Shown here piece after piece: positions 27,141 to 35,784 of a stretch of 64,000 nucleotides of DNA (position 1 is its first letter; each line of letters starts with the position of its first letter). The translations under genes and the position numbers were made by a program. The stretch lies in assembly GCF_006152065.1 (NCBI RefSeq), contig NZ_VDFW01000004.1:248001-312000 (forward strand). Reading direction: 5' to 3'. Origin of the DNA: Amycolatopsis alkalitolerans (GTDB taxonomy: Bacteria > Actinomycetota > Actinomycetes > Mycobacteriales > Pseudonocardiaceae). The notes under the pieces were generated by a model. The model saw only the letters and a program-made list of their open reading frames with translations, was not told the origin of the DNA and ran no database searches.

Positions 27141-27782
27141 CTAGCGGGTATTCCGCCACACCGTTGATACCACCCGCAGCGCGTCGTCGAGTGCCTTCGG
27201 CGACACGTCGCCGGTGCTGCCGAGCATCCGCAGCGCCAGGCCGGCGTAATGCCCGGCCAGCCGGTCCAGTCCGAGTGGTCCACGCGCCGAGTACCACCGC
27301 GCGACACCGCTGCACATTTCCAGCAGCGCGAGCCTGGTCACGGCCGGTTCCGCGGTCGCGAAGGCGCGCTGCCGGAGGCCGTCGTCGATCGCGTCGGCCC
27401 ACAGGCTTTCATATTCGTCTCGTAATGCGACTATGCGTCGTCGAGTGGCTGCGGAAAGCGCATGCACCTCGTTGTCGACCACCCGCGTTTCCGCGGGCCG
27501 GCTCGCGTGCGCCAGCACGTGCAGCGCGACCAGGTGGGTGAGGCGCAGCCGGGGGTCGTCGACCCCGTCGGTCGCCTCGCGTGCGCCGAGCAGGAGCCGG
27601 TCCAGGCATTCGCGCATGATACCGGCGAGCAGTTCCTCCTTGGTGCCCATGTAGTGGTACAGGCTCGCCGAGGAGATTCCGGCCTCCTGCGCGAGATCCC
27701 GGATGCCGGTACCGTGAAAACCTTTACTGGCGAACAGTTTCACCGCCGCGCGGCGCACCCGTTGCTCGGTGGTCAGCGCCAT
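27141..27782 (-). CDS. TetR-family regulator of the acyl-CoA operon
   Basis: 213 residues. The helix-turn-helix covers about residues 8-52 (AAVKLFASKGFHGTGIRDLAQEAGISSASLYHYMGTKEEL). It overlaps the acyl-CoA ligase gene by 10 bp and is third in the enoyl-CoA hydratase/ligase/TetR operon. This is the arrangement of a self-regulating fatty- or aryl-acid catabolic operon. Its ligand would logically be an acyl-CoA made by the operon. A GATC-rich palindrome at the operon's promoter is a candidate target. Confidence 0.9.
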   Translation of the reverse strand: MALTTEQRVRRAAVKLFASKGFHGTGIRDLAQEAGISSASLYHYMGTKEELLAGIMRECLDRLLLGAREATDGVDDPRLRLTHLVALHVLAHASRPAETRVVDNEVHALSAATRRRIVALRDEYESLWADAIDDGLRQRAFATAEPAVTRLALLEMCSGVARWYSARGPLGLDRLAGHYAGLALRMLGSTGDVSPKALDDALRVVSTVWRNTR

Positions 27783-29299
27783 TCCTGCCTCATCCGGTCG
27801 TAGGTGGGCAGGTGCCGGTCGCGCAACTCGCCCTTCGCCACCCGCTCGGACGGGGTCAGCGGCAGGGATTCGGCGATCGACCAGTACCTCGGCACCTTGA
27901 AGTAGGCGAGTTTGGTAGCGCAGAACTCCGCGAGTTCGTCCGGTGTCGCGTTGTCCGCCAGTACGATGAAGGCTTTGACTTCTTCGCCGCGTAATTCGTC
28001 GGGCACGGCGAGCACCGCGGCCAGCTTCACCGCCGGATGCAGCAGCAACGCCCGTTCGACCTCGTCGGCCGAGATGTTCTCGCCGCTGCGGCGGATCATG
28101 TCCTTCATCCGCCCCACGTAGAAGATCTGGCCCTCGTGGTCCATTGTGGCCAGATCGCCGGTGTGGAACCAGCCGCCCCGGAAAGCGCGCGCGGTCGCCT
28201 CCGGGTCTTCGTGATACCCGTGCATCAGGCCGATCCCGCGCAGCACCAGTTCGCCGGTTTCGCCGCGGGGCAGCGGGCGCCCGTCTTCGCCGACGATCAT
28301 CGCTTCACGGTCGCGGGTCGGCCTGCCGAGACAGCCGGTGCCGACGAGCTCGTCGTGATCGGCCTCGGACATCCGGATGTCGCCGCCGGTCTCGGTCATG
28401 CCGAACGCTTCGAACCAGGGCACGCCCCAGCGGGCCTCGAGTTGAGCGTGGAGATCGCGAGGGATCGCGGACGCGCTGACCGCGCGGACGCCGTGGGCGC
28501 GGTCCGCCGGGGATTCCGGTTGCCGCAGCAGGAGAGCCGGCATCAGGCCAAGGCAGTAGAACCAGGTGATCTCGTGTTCGCGGATCTTGGTCCAGAAGCT
28601 CGACGGGTGGAACCGGTCGAGCACGACGAGTGTCGCACCAGAGGCGAGTCCGAGCGCGACATTCCACTGTGGATCGATATAGTGGAATGGCTGTGCGGTA
28701 AGGATCCTGTCCTCGTCCGAAATCGCGGGGAAGCCGGCGACCAGGCCGCGGGCGAGGGTCAGCCAGTACCGGTGCGGCAGCACGCAGCCCTTCGGGGCGC
28801 CCGTGGTACCGGAGGTGTACTGGATGTTCGCGGGTAGTTCACCGCTCACCTCGAACCGGGCCGCCGCGATGGACTCCGCGCACAGCTCACCGGGGCTGAG
28901 CACGCGTTCGAGCGCGGTGTCCGGCGCGATCCGGTCGAGCAGTTCGGCGAATTCCGGGGCGGCGACGGCGAAGCGGGCGCCCGAATGGCGCAGCACGTGG
29001 GTCGCGTCGAGTTCGCGGTAGCTGACGTTGACCGGCACCAGGACCGCGGCGATTTTCGCCAGCGCGAGCCACAGCAACGGAAACTCGGGCTGGTTGCGCA
29101 GCATCACCGCCACCCGCTGACCCGGTTCGAGACCCAGTTCGAGCAGCGCGAGCGCATATCGGGAGCTCTGCCGCTCGACTTCGGCGAAGGTGAGGCGTGT
29201 CCCGGTCTCGTCGAAGACCCAGGCGTCACGGTCCGGCCACAGTGCGGCTGCGCGGCGGACGAGCGTGGCGAGGTCGTCGACCTCGTCGAGCGGGATCAT
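27773..29299 (-). CDS. Acyl-CoA ligase (AMP-binding)
   Basis: 508 residues with full ANL motifs: YTSGTTGAPKGC (P-loop), FEAFGMTETGGDIRM, GWFHTGDLATMDHEG, and GRMKDMIRRSGENISADEVE. The C-terminal catalytic-lysine region is SERVAKGELR. The GENISA motif and size are those of carnitine/crotonobetaine-CoA ligase-like and medium-chain acid ligases. The substrate is unknown. Start and stop overlaps with the hydratase upstream (ATGA) and TetR downstream show a tight operon. Confidence 0.9.
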   Translation of the reverse strand: MIPLDEVDDLATLVRRAAALWPDRDAWVFDETGTRLTFAEVERQSSRYALALLELGLEPGQRVAVMLRNQPEFPLLWLALAKIAAVLVPVNVSYRELDATHVLRHSGARFAVAAPEFAELLDRIAPDTALERVLSPGELCAESIAAARFEVSGELPANIQYTSGTTGAPKGCVLPHRYWLTLARGLVAGFPAISDEDRILTAQPFHYIDPQWNVALGLASGATLVVLDRFHPSSFWTKIREHEITWFYCLGLMPALLLRQPESPADRAHGVRAVSASAIPRDLHAQLEARWGVPWFEAFGMTETGGDIRMSEADHDELVGTGCLGRPTRDREAMIVGEDGRPLPRGETGELVLRGIGLMHGYHEDPEATARAFRGGWFHTGDLATMDHEGQIFYVGRMKDMIRRSGENISADEVERALLLHPAVKLAAVLAVPDELRGEEVKAFIVLADNATPDELAEFCATKLAYFKVPRYWSIAESLPLTPSERVAKGELRDRHLPTYDRMRQEWR

Positions 29300-30027
29300 C
29301 CACGGCTCCGGAACGCTTCGGCCGAGCGCACGACTTCCGGCGTGTGCTCCGTGACCAGGGCGTGGCTGACCTCGAGTTCCAGCGCGGCCTCGATTTCGGT
29401 GCTCGCGTCGAGCGCGCGTTTGGCCAGCGCGACCGCGCCGTGCGGGCGCTCGGCGATGCGTTTCGCCCAGTCTTCCGCCGTGGTGTGGACGTCGGGCACG
29501 ACGGCGTTGACGAGACCCAGCTTCAGCGCGCTCGCCGCGTCGATCCTTTCGCCGAGCAGCAGCAGTTCTTTCGCCTTGAGCGGTCCCACCAGCCGCGGGA
29601 GCAGCCGCGACGCCGCGCCGGTGACGCTCAGGCCGAGGCCCGTTTCGGGGAAGGCGAACACCGCGTCCTCGGCTGCCAGGATGAGGTCGCAGCCCAGCGC
29701 GAACTCCGCGCCCGCGCCGATCGCGTACCCGTGCACGGCCGCGATGACCGGCTGGCGCAACGCGCGGAGGCGACGGGTCACGTCCTGCAGGCGCTCCAGG
29801 CGGGCGCGGGAATCACCTGCGGGAGCGGGTTCTTTCAGGTCGTGCCCGGCACAGAAGGCCCGCCCGCGGCCGGAGAGCACGACCGCGCGCGCATCCGATG
29901 TCGCCACGGCGTCCATCGCCGTGAGCAGGTCGTCGACCAGCACCGGAGCGACGGCGTTCAGCCGCTCCGGCCGGTTCAGCCGGATCTGTGCGACGCCGTC
30001 CTCGATCGAGACTTCCACGGAACTCAT
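29296..30027 (-). CDS. Enoyl-CoA hydratase/isomerase family protein
   Basis: 243 residues. Crotonase motifs are NRPERLNAV (about residue 18), the oxyanion-hole segment GRGRAFCAGHDLKE (about 53-66) and HGYAIGAGAEFALGCDLILA (about 100-119) with FPETGLGL. The family adds water to 2-enoyl-CoA or isomerises the double bond. First gene of a three-gene leftward operon with a ligase and TetR. It is divergent from an amidohydrolase gene across a 46-bp promoter region. Confidence 0.9.
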   Translation of the reverse strand: MSSVEVSIEDGVAQIRLNRPERLNAVAPVLVDDLLTAMDAVATSDARAVVLSGRGRAFCAGHDLKEPAPAGDSRARLERLQDVTRRLRALRQPVIAAVHGYAIGAGAEFALGCDLILAAEDAVFAFPETGLGLSVTGAASRLLPRLVGPLKAKELLLLGERIDAASALKLGLVNAVVPDVHTTAEDWAKRIAERPHGAVALAKRALDASTEIEAALELEVSHALVTEHTPEVVRSAEAFRSRG

Positions 30028-30046
30028 CTGTCAGAGCCTAGCGAGC

Positions 30047-30062
30047 CGATCGATCGATCGAT
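30047..30062. promoter_or_regulatory. GATC-repeat palindrome, candidate operator
   Basis: CGATCGATCGATCGAT is four tandem CGAT units and contains the 14-bp perfect palindrome 30049-30062. It lies between the divergent starts of the enoyl-CoA hydratase operon and the amidohydrolase gene. It is the obvious dyad for the operon's TetR protein; a chance microsatellite cannot be excluded. Confidence 0.45.
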
Positions 30063-30073
30063 AGCCTCGGCAG

Positions 30074-31675
30074 ATGCGAGTTGAAGCGGTGTACGAGAAC
30101 GCGCGGGTGCTTACCGGCTCGTCGTGGACGTCGGCGGTGGCCGTGCTGAACGGGCGGATCGTCGCGCTCGGCGAGGACGCCGAGTCCCTCTCGACGCCCG
30201 TGCGGGTCGATCTCGGCGGCGCGGTCGTGGTGCCGGGGTTCCACGACGCGCACAACCACATGGCGCTGTACGGCATGACGCTCGACGAGGTCCCGCTGGG
30301 CGAGTGCAAGCACGTCGACGAGGTGTACGCGGCGGTCGCCGAACGCGCGGCGGAAGTGCCGAAGGGCGGGTGGATCGTCGGCAGCGGCTACGACCAGAAC
30401 CGCCTGATCGGCGGTCACCCGACCCGGCAAGGGCTCGACCGCGCGGCGCCGGATCATCTCGTGCGGCTCCAGCACACCTCCCGGCATATGGTCGTGGTCA
30501 GCTCGAACTTGCTCGATCAGCTGGATCTGGCGAACGTGCCGGCGGGTGGGGACATCGTGTGGGACTCCGACGGTTCGCCGACGGGCCTGCTGCGCGAGCA
30601 GGCTCAGCTGCTGCTGCGGCCGCTGATCTACCCGACCCCGCTGGACACCCTGGTCCGCGCGATCGACCGGGCCGGCGAGCGGTACCTCGCCGAGGGCATC
30701 ACGAGCGTGCAGGAGGCCGGGGTCGGCGGCGGTCTCGTCGGGCAGACACCGGTGGAGGTGCTCGTCTACCAGCTGGCGCGGGAGCGCGGCCTGCTGCGGG
30801 TGCGGAGCACGCTCATGGTGTCTTCGGCGGTGCTGCACGATCTGCCGGACGGTGCCGGGTACGGCCTCGACCTGGGGATCCGCACCGGATTGGGCGACGA
30901 CTGGCTGCGGATCGGGCCGGTGAAACTGTTCGCGGACGGGTCGCTGATCGGGCGGACGGCCGCCATGTGGGACGACTACGCGAACGAGCCCGGCAACCGC
31001 GGGTATTTCCAGTTGCCCGAGGACGAACTGGCGGACACGATCTTCCGGGCGCATGCCGCGGGCTGGCAGATCGCGACGCACGCGATCGGTGATCGGGCGA
31101 TCTCCGTTGTCCTCGACGCGTACGAGGCGGCCCTGAAGGCGCATCCGCGCGACGACCACCGGCATCGCATCGAGCACTGTGCGGTGACCTCGCCGGAGAC
31201 CGTCGCGCGTGTCGCGGCGCTGGGGCTGGTGCCCGTGCCGCAGGGGCGGTTCATCACCGAGATCGGTGACGGGATGGCCGCCGCGCTCGGCCCGGAGCGG
31301 GAGGATTGGTGCTACCGGCAGCGCTCGTTCCTCGACGCGGGTTGCGTGCTGCCCGGCAGTTCGGACCGGCCGGTGGTGACCGGGGCACCCCTGCTCGGGA
31401 TAGCGGACCTCCTACGACGTCGTACGTCCAGTGGCCATCTGCTCGGCGCCGCTGAGCGGCTGACACCCGCGGAGGCCCTACGTGCGTATACGTATGGATC
31501 GGCGTACGCGGTTTTCCGAGAGCGAGAGCTTGGGACATTGGACGTTGGATGTCTGGCTGATTTCGTCGCGTTGTCGGCGGATCCGACTGAAGACCTCGAC
31601 GATGCGAGCGTGCTGGCGACGGTCGTCGGTGGCGCGCTGGTCTACGAGAAGGGGATGGCCGATGCCGGTTCGTGA
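30074..31675 (+). CDS. Amidohydrolase family protein (YtcJ-like)
   Basis: 533 residues. The amidohydrolase-3/YtcJ pattern is visible: VVVPGFHDAHNHM (His60, His62), DPNLV-like early strands, KLFADGSLIGRTAAMWDDY, ATHAIGDRAI, RHRIEHCAVT, and GSSDRPVVTGAPLLG with the catalytic Asp. The C-terminal beta-sandwich is GTLDVGCLADFVALSADP. This subgroup hydrolyses exocyclic amides, but substrates are mostly unknown. It overlaps the next GNAT gene by 14 bp. Confidence 0.88.
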   Translation: MRVEAVYENARVLTGSSWTSAVAVLNGRIVALGEDAESLSTPVRVDLGGAVVVPGFHDAHNHMALYGMTLDEVPLGECKHVDEVYAAVAERAAEVPKGGWIVGSGYDQNRLIGGHPTRQGLDRAAPDHLVRLQHTSRHMVVVSSNLLDQLDLANVPAGGDIVWDSDGSPTGLLREQAQLLLRPLIYPTPLDTLVRAIDRAGERYLAEGITSVQEAGVGGGLVGQTPVEVLVYQLARERGLLRVRSTLMVSSAVLHDLPDGAGYGLDLGIRTGLGDDWLRIGPVKLFADGSLIGRTAAMWDDYANEPGNRGYFQLPEDELADTIFRAHAAGWQIATHAIGDRAISVVLDAYEAALKAHPRDDHRHRIEHCAVTSPETVARVAALGLVPVPQGRFITEIGDGMAAALGPEREDWCYRQRSFLDAGCVLPGSSDRPVVTGAPLLGIADLLRRRTSSGHLLGAAERLTPAEALRAYTYGSAYAVFRERELGTLDVGCLADFVALSADPTEDLDDASVLATVVGGALVYEKGMADAGS

Positions 31676-32111
31676 CGCGGAAGCCGCCGATGCGGAAGAG
31701 ATCTGCGCGCTGATCGAGGAACATGCGAGATACGAGGGCAACACCACGCTCGTCCTCGACCGTGCGGAAATGACGAAGCACCTGTTCGGTTCGGAACCCA
31801 AGGCGTGGGTGCTCATCGCGGAACCGCCCGGGCAGCCCGGCGTCGTCGCCGGCTTCGCGTTCTGCTCGTGGAACTTCTCGACCTGGGAAGCGCGGCCCGG
31901 TATCTGGCTCGACGACCTGTACCTCCGGCCCGAGTACCGGCGGCACGGTCTCGGCGGGGAATTACTCACCGCGCTGCGGGCCCGCACGAGCGGCCGGGTC
32001 GAATGGGAGATGCAGGAGGGCAACGACAAGGCGGCCGCGTTCTACGCGCGGCTCGGTGCCGAGCCGGTGTCAGGCTGGGTCAAATACCGATGGAACCAAC
32101 GGCGACCCTGA
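31662..32111 (+). CDS. GNAT-family acetyltransferase (diamine-acetyltransferase-like)
   Basis: 149 residues from the ATG at 31662, overlapping the amidohydrolase end. Motif A is DDLYLRPEYRRHGLGGELL (about residues 86-104) and the C-terminal block NDKAAAFYARLGAEPVSGW matches spermidine/spermine and other small-amine acetyltransferases. It acetylates an amine with acetyl-CoA. Co-translation with the amidohydrolase suggests the two act on related amine or amide compounds; that is inference. Confidence 0.87.
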   Translation: MPVRDAEAADAEEICALIEEHARYEGNTTLVLDRAEMTKHLFGSEPKAWVLIAEPPGQPGVVAGFAFCSWNFSTWEARPGIWLDDLYLRPEYRRHGLGGELLTALRARTSGRVEWEMQEGNDKAAAFYARLGAEPVSGWVKYRWNQRRP

Positions 32112-32144
32112 CTCGATCCAGTGGCGGCGTCGTAGAGTTGACGT

Positions 32145-32831
32145 ATGCCGGACAGTCCGAGTCGCTCGTCGTCGTCCTCGATCGAGGACTACATCCGGGT
32201 GATCTATGGCCTGGTCGAGCGTGGTGAACCGGTCACGAACACGTCGCTGGCCGCGCGGCTCGAGGTGACCCCGTCGTCGGCGTCGGGCATGGTCACGAAG
32301 CTTTCTCAGCAGGGGCTGGTCGAGCACGTGCCGTACCGGGGCATCGAACTGACCCCGGCCGGCCGGCTGCTCGCGCGGGGCGTGCTGAGGCGGCACCGGC
32401 TGATCGAGACGTACCTGGTGCAGGAGCTGGGCTACACGTGGGACGAGGTGCACGCGGAGGCCGACGCGCTCGAACACGCGGTTTCGGACCGGCTGGTCGA
32501 ACGCATTTCGGCGAAGCTCGGCGACCCGGTGCGTGACCCGCACGGCGACCCGATCCCGGCGGCGGACGGTAGCGTGGAGGAACTGCACACGCGGTTGCTC
32601 GACGAGCTTGAGCCGGGCGCGGTCGGGAAGATCGTGCGCGTCTGGGACACCGACCCCAACATGCTGCGGTACCTGTCCGAGCACGCGATCGGTCTCGGCG
32701 AGCGGATCGAGGTGGTCGAGCGGCAGCCGTTCGGGGGCCCGCTCGTGGTGAAGGTCGGGGCGCCGCCCGAGGTGACCACCCATGCGCTCGGCAAGGAGAT
32801 CGCGCAGGCCCTGAGCGTCGCCGTACATTGA
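32145..32831 (+). CDS. mntR: DtxR-family metalloregulator, MntR/SirR-like
   Basis: 228 residues: winged helix (about 13-75), dimerisation/metal domain (about 76-150) and SH3-like C-terminal domain. Metal ligands align with DtxR: His84, Glu88, His103, Glu110, His111. The position of DtxR Cys102 is Asp107 (HAEADALEHAVSD). Loss of that Cys and the close likeness to mycobacterial MntR/SirR point to manganese rather than iron. It represses Mn uptake genes when Mn is plentiful; none are in this window. Confidence 0.87.
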   Translation: MPDSPSRSSSSSIEDYIRVIYGLVERGEPVTNTSLAARLEVTPSSASGMVTKLSQQGLVEHVPYRGIELTPAGRLLARGVLRRHRLIETYLVQELGYTWDEVHAEADALEHAVSDRLVERISAKLGDPVRDPHGDPIPAADGSVEELHTRLLDELEPGAVGKIVRVWDTDPNMLRYLSEHAIGLGERIEVVERQPFGGPLVVKVGAPPEVTTHALGKEIAQALSVAVH

Positions 32832-32898
32832 CGCGCGTACGTCGCGGTGCCGCCTGTCGGCGGATGCCGCGGCGCGGCCCGCGCGACAGGATCGACGT

Positions 32899-33696
32899 AT
32901 GACTGATCGAGCATTCCGGTTCGGCGTCGTCGGTACCGGCACCGACCTCGCCACCTGGACCGACCTGGCGCGCCGCGCCGAAGCCGCCGGTTACGACACT
33001 CTCGTGTCCCCCGACCCGCAGGTCGAACTCGACCCGTTCACCATCATGTCCGCCGCGGCGGCCGTCACCACGACGCTGCACGTTGGCACGTTCGTCGCGG
33101 TGGACCAGTTCCGTGAGCGGCGGTCGCTGGACTGGCAGTCGCGCTCGCTGCACCAGTTCACCGGCGGGCGGTTCGAGCTCGGCCTCGGCGCTGGCCGCCC
33201 GGACGCGAAGGAACGGGTCGTGGCGCGCGGTGGCAGCTGGGAGCGCCGGTTCTCACATCTGACGGAGACGATCGAGTTCCTGAAGAAGCAGAGCGACCGG
33301 CCGCCCTTGCTGCTCGCGCCGGGCGGTCCGAAGATGACGGAGCTGGCCGCGCGCGAGGCCGATATCGCCACCATGGCGTGGATGCCGCGCACCACCGAGG
33401 CCGACGCACGCTCCACTGTGGACAGATTCCGCTCGGTGTGCGACCGGCTGGACGAGGTCGAACTGGCCGCGAACCTGCTCGCGGTCGGCGACGAGCCCGC
33501 ACCGTGGCTGGAGCGGTTCATCGGGGCCAGCCTGCCGGAACTGGCGGCCGGCGGGGCGGTCACCGTGCTGCCGGGGACACCCGAGCAGGGCGCGGAGACC
33601 TTGCGCCGGTGGCGGGCTGAGCTGGGGATCTCCTACGTGACGGTGAACTCGGGCTACCTGGACCAGTTCGCGCGCGTGATCGCGTTGCTGAAGTAG
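32899..33696 (+). CDS. LLM-class F420-dependent oxidoreductase (TIGR03621-like)
   Basis: 265 residues. The luciferase-like monooxygenase barrel is shown by RFGVVGTGTD, WTDLARRAEAAGYDTLVSPD (about residues 19-38), FTGGRFELGLGAGRP and LLLAPGGPKMTELAAREADI. The length and N-terminus suit the small F420-dependent actinobacterial group. It transfers hydride to or from F420H2; the substrate is unknown. It stands about 65 bp after mntR and alone on its strand. Confidence 0.87.
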   Translation: MTDRAFRFGVVGTGTDLATWTDLARRAEAAGYDTLVSPDPQVELDPFTIMSAAAAVTTTLHVGTFVAVDQFRERRSLDWQSRSLHQFTGGRFELGLGAGRPDAKERVVARGGSWERRFSHLTETIEFLKKQSDRPPLLLAPGGPKMTELAAREADIATMAWMPRTTEADARSTVDRFRSVCDRLDEVELAANLLAVGDEPAPWLERFIGASLPELAAGGAVTVLPGTPEQGAETLRRWRAELGISYVTVNSGYLDQFARVIALLK

Positions 33697-33826
33697 GGGC
33701 GACTCGCAGGCCTGACCTGATCGCCAGTCCTGGCGTCCGGCGAACGCCTGCCCGAACATCACCGCGTAGCGAGCCGCTCGTTCGTTCATCGTCGCCCCGT
33801 CGTCGCGCTGCCCGTATCGTGGTCGG

Positions 33827-34870
33827 GTGCGTGCTGTGCTGTTCGAACGGTTCGGTGAGCTCCCCCAGGTCACCGAGGTCGCCGACCCCTCGCCGGGACC
33901 GGACGGGGTGGTCGTGGCCGTCGAGGCGACCGGCGTGTGCCGCAGTGATTGGCATGCGTGGCGCGGGCACGACGGCGACGTGAAGCTTCCGCACGTCCCC
34001 GGGCACGAACTCGCCGGGCATGTGGTGGCCGTCGGGGATCGGGTGCGCAACCACCGGATCGGGGAGCGGGTGACCGCCCCCTTCGTTTGCGCCTGCGGGA
34101 GCTGTCCACAGTGTGCGAGCGGCAACCAGCAGGTCTGCGACTTCCAGTTCCAGCCGGGCTTCACCGGTTGGGGCTCGTTCGCCGAGTACGTCGCCCTCGA
34201 CCACGCGGACGTGAACCTCGTGCCGCTGCCCGCCGATCTCGGCCCGGTGACCGCAGCCGCGCTCGGCTGCCGGTTCGGCACCGCGTACCGCGCGGTGCTG
34301 CGGCAAGGCGGGGCGTCCGCCGGCGAGTGGGTCGCCGTGTACGGCTGTGGCGGTGCCGGAGCGTCGGCTGTCATGCTCGCCGTCGCGGCCGGGGCGAGGG
34401 TCGTCGCGGTCGACTTGTCGCCGGAGGCGCTCGCGCTGGCGACGCGGCTCGGTGCGGAGGCGACGGTGCGCGGCCACGATCCCGTCGACGAGCTCCGCGA
34501 GATCACCGGCGGCGGCACCCACCTGTCGCTCGACTGTGCCGGTTTGCCCGCGACCTGTGCGGCGTCCGTCGCGAGCCTGCGCAAGCGGGGGCGTCACGTG
34601 CAGGTCGGGTTGTTGCCGCCGGACCAGGGGGTGCCACCGATCCCGATGCACCTCGTCATCGCGGGCGAGCTTCGTATCTTCGGCAGCCACGGCCTTCAGG
34701 CCCACGAGTACCCGGCGATGCTGGACTTCGTCACCCGGTCCGGAATGGACCTGACCGGGCTGATCGGCCGCCGGATCGGGCTCGATGAAGCACCGGCCGC
34801 ACTATCCGAAATGGACAACGCGGTGCCGTCGCAAGCCGGCGTCACCATTGTGGAACTGCCGGTACCGTGA
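33827..34870 (+). CDS. Zinc-dependent alcohol dehydrogenase
   Basis: 347 residues from a GTG start. The medium-chain dehydrogenase motifs are complete: GVCRSDWHAW (catalytic Cys38), PGHELAG (His60-Glu61), structural zinc Cys90, Cys93, Cys96 and Cys104 in ACGSCPQCASGNQQVC, and GCGGAGASAVMLA for NAD(P). Its stop overlaps the GTG start of the RpiR regulator downstream, so the pair is co-translated. The substrate may be a sugar alcohol given the partner, but this is a guess. Confidence 0.9.
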   Translation: MRAVLFERFGELPQVTEVADPSPGPDGVVVAVEATGVCRSDWHAWRGHDGDVKLPHVPGHELAGHVVAVGDRVRNHRIGERVTAPFVCACGSCPQCASGNQQVCDFQFQPGFTGWGSFAEYVALDHADVNLVPLPADLGPVTAAALGCRFGTAYRAVLRQGGASAGEWVAVYGCGGAGASAVMLAVAAGARVVAVDLSPEALALATRLGAEATVRGHDPVDELREITGGGTHLSLDCAGLPATCAASVASLRKRGRHVQVGLLPPDQGVPPIPMHLVIAGELRIFGSHGLQAHEYPAMLDFVTRSGMDLTGLIGRRIGLDEAPAALSEMDNAVPSQAGVTIVELPVP

Positions 34871-35694
34871 CCCCGCCGGCCAGTTACCAGGAGCTGACCG
34901 AGGTGCTCCGCAGCCGGTTGCCGAAACTGGTTTCGGGGCAGCTGCGGATCGCGCATCTGGTGCTGGCCGACCCGGAGGGCACGGCGTACCGCGGCATCTC
35001 CGAGGCCGCGCGGCTGGCCGAGGTGCGTGAGTCCTCCATCGCCCGGTTCGCGAACTCCCTTGGCCTGTCCGGATATCCGGCCATCATGGAGCTGTGCCGG
35101 GTGTGGCTGGCCGAACGGGCGCAGCTCGCCCGGCGCGCCGAGGACGACGGGCACGAGCCGCCGGGTGGCACGCTTTCGGCGGCGCTGGAACAGGAACAGA
35201 CCAATCTGGCTCGCACGTTCAACCGCCTCGATCGCGCGTCCTGGCTGAGTGCCGTCGCAACGCTCGCTGAAGCCGGCGCGGTGCACGTCCTGGGCCTGCG
35301 GGAAAGCCGGCCCGTCGCGGAACTGCTGAGCCGTCGCCTCCACGCACGACAGCTCGGCGTTTCATTGCCCGACGAGATCCGGGACATCTCCGGTGTGCTG
35401 GTCGCGATCTCTGTCCGGCGCTACGCCGCGGATACCGTGCGCGCCGCCGAGTACGCGCGCGACCATGACGTGCGGGTCGTCGCCCTGACGGACAATCCGG
35501 CGTCTCCGCTCGCCGACCACGCCCACGTGGCCTTGTTCGCGGAGACGGTCGGCATCGGAAACTCCCAGTCACTCACCGCGCTCGCCGCGCTGGCTCAGGC
35601 CCTGGCGCGGGAGGTCGCACTCCGGCGTGGTGACCGGGCACCGGAGGACGACCTCCCTGCCTCATTCGGCTTTTACCAAGCCGACCTGAAGTAG
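34867..35694 (+). CDS. RpiR/MurR-family regulator
   Basis: 275 residues from a GTG start inside the preceding stop. An N-terminal HTH_6-type helix-turn-helix (about residues 1-80, with ISEAARLAEVRESSIARFANSLGLSGYPA) is followed by a SIS sugar-phosphate binding domain (about 120-260, GLRESRPVAELLSRRLH and VVALTDNPASPLADHAH). It controls genes by sensing a phosphosugar. It is coupled to the alcohol dehydrogenase, which is therefore its likely target. Confidence 0.9.
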   Translation: MTPPASYQELTEVLRSRLPKLVSGQLRIAHLVLADPEGTAYRGISEAARLAEVRESSIARFANSLGLSGYPAIMELCRVWLAERAQLARRAEDDGHEPPGGTLSAALEQEQTNLARTFNRLDRASWLSAVATLAEAGAVHVLGLRESRPVAELLSRRLHARQLGVSLPDEIRDISGVLVAISVRRYAADTVRAAEYARDHDVRVVALTDNPASPLADHAHVALFAETVGIGNSQSLTALAALAQALAREVALRRGDRAPEDDLPASFGFYQADLK

Positions 35695-35761
35695 GCCGAC
35701 CCGACCAACCGGCAGCCGACCTACGTTCGCCGATCGCCGTGACTGCCGGTCGGCTTGGTAA
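35673..35761. terminator. Long inverted repeat between convergent genes
   Basis: TTACCAAGCCGACC (35673-35686), inside the last codons of the RpiR gene, is a 14-bp perfect complement of GGTCGGCTTGGTAA (35748-35761). CCGGCAG (35709-35715) and CTGCCGG (35743-35749) form a competing inner stem. It sits between the RpiR gene and the convergent LGFP protein and probably terminates transcription. Confidence 0.65.
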
Positions 35762-35784
35762 CGATCGGCACAGCTACTACTGAA

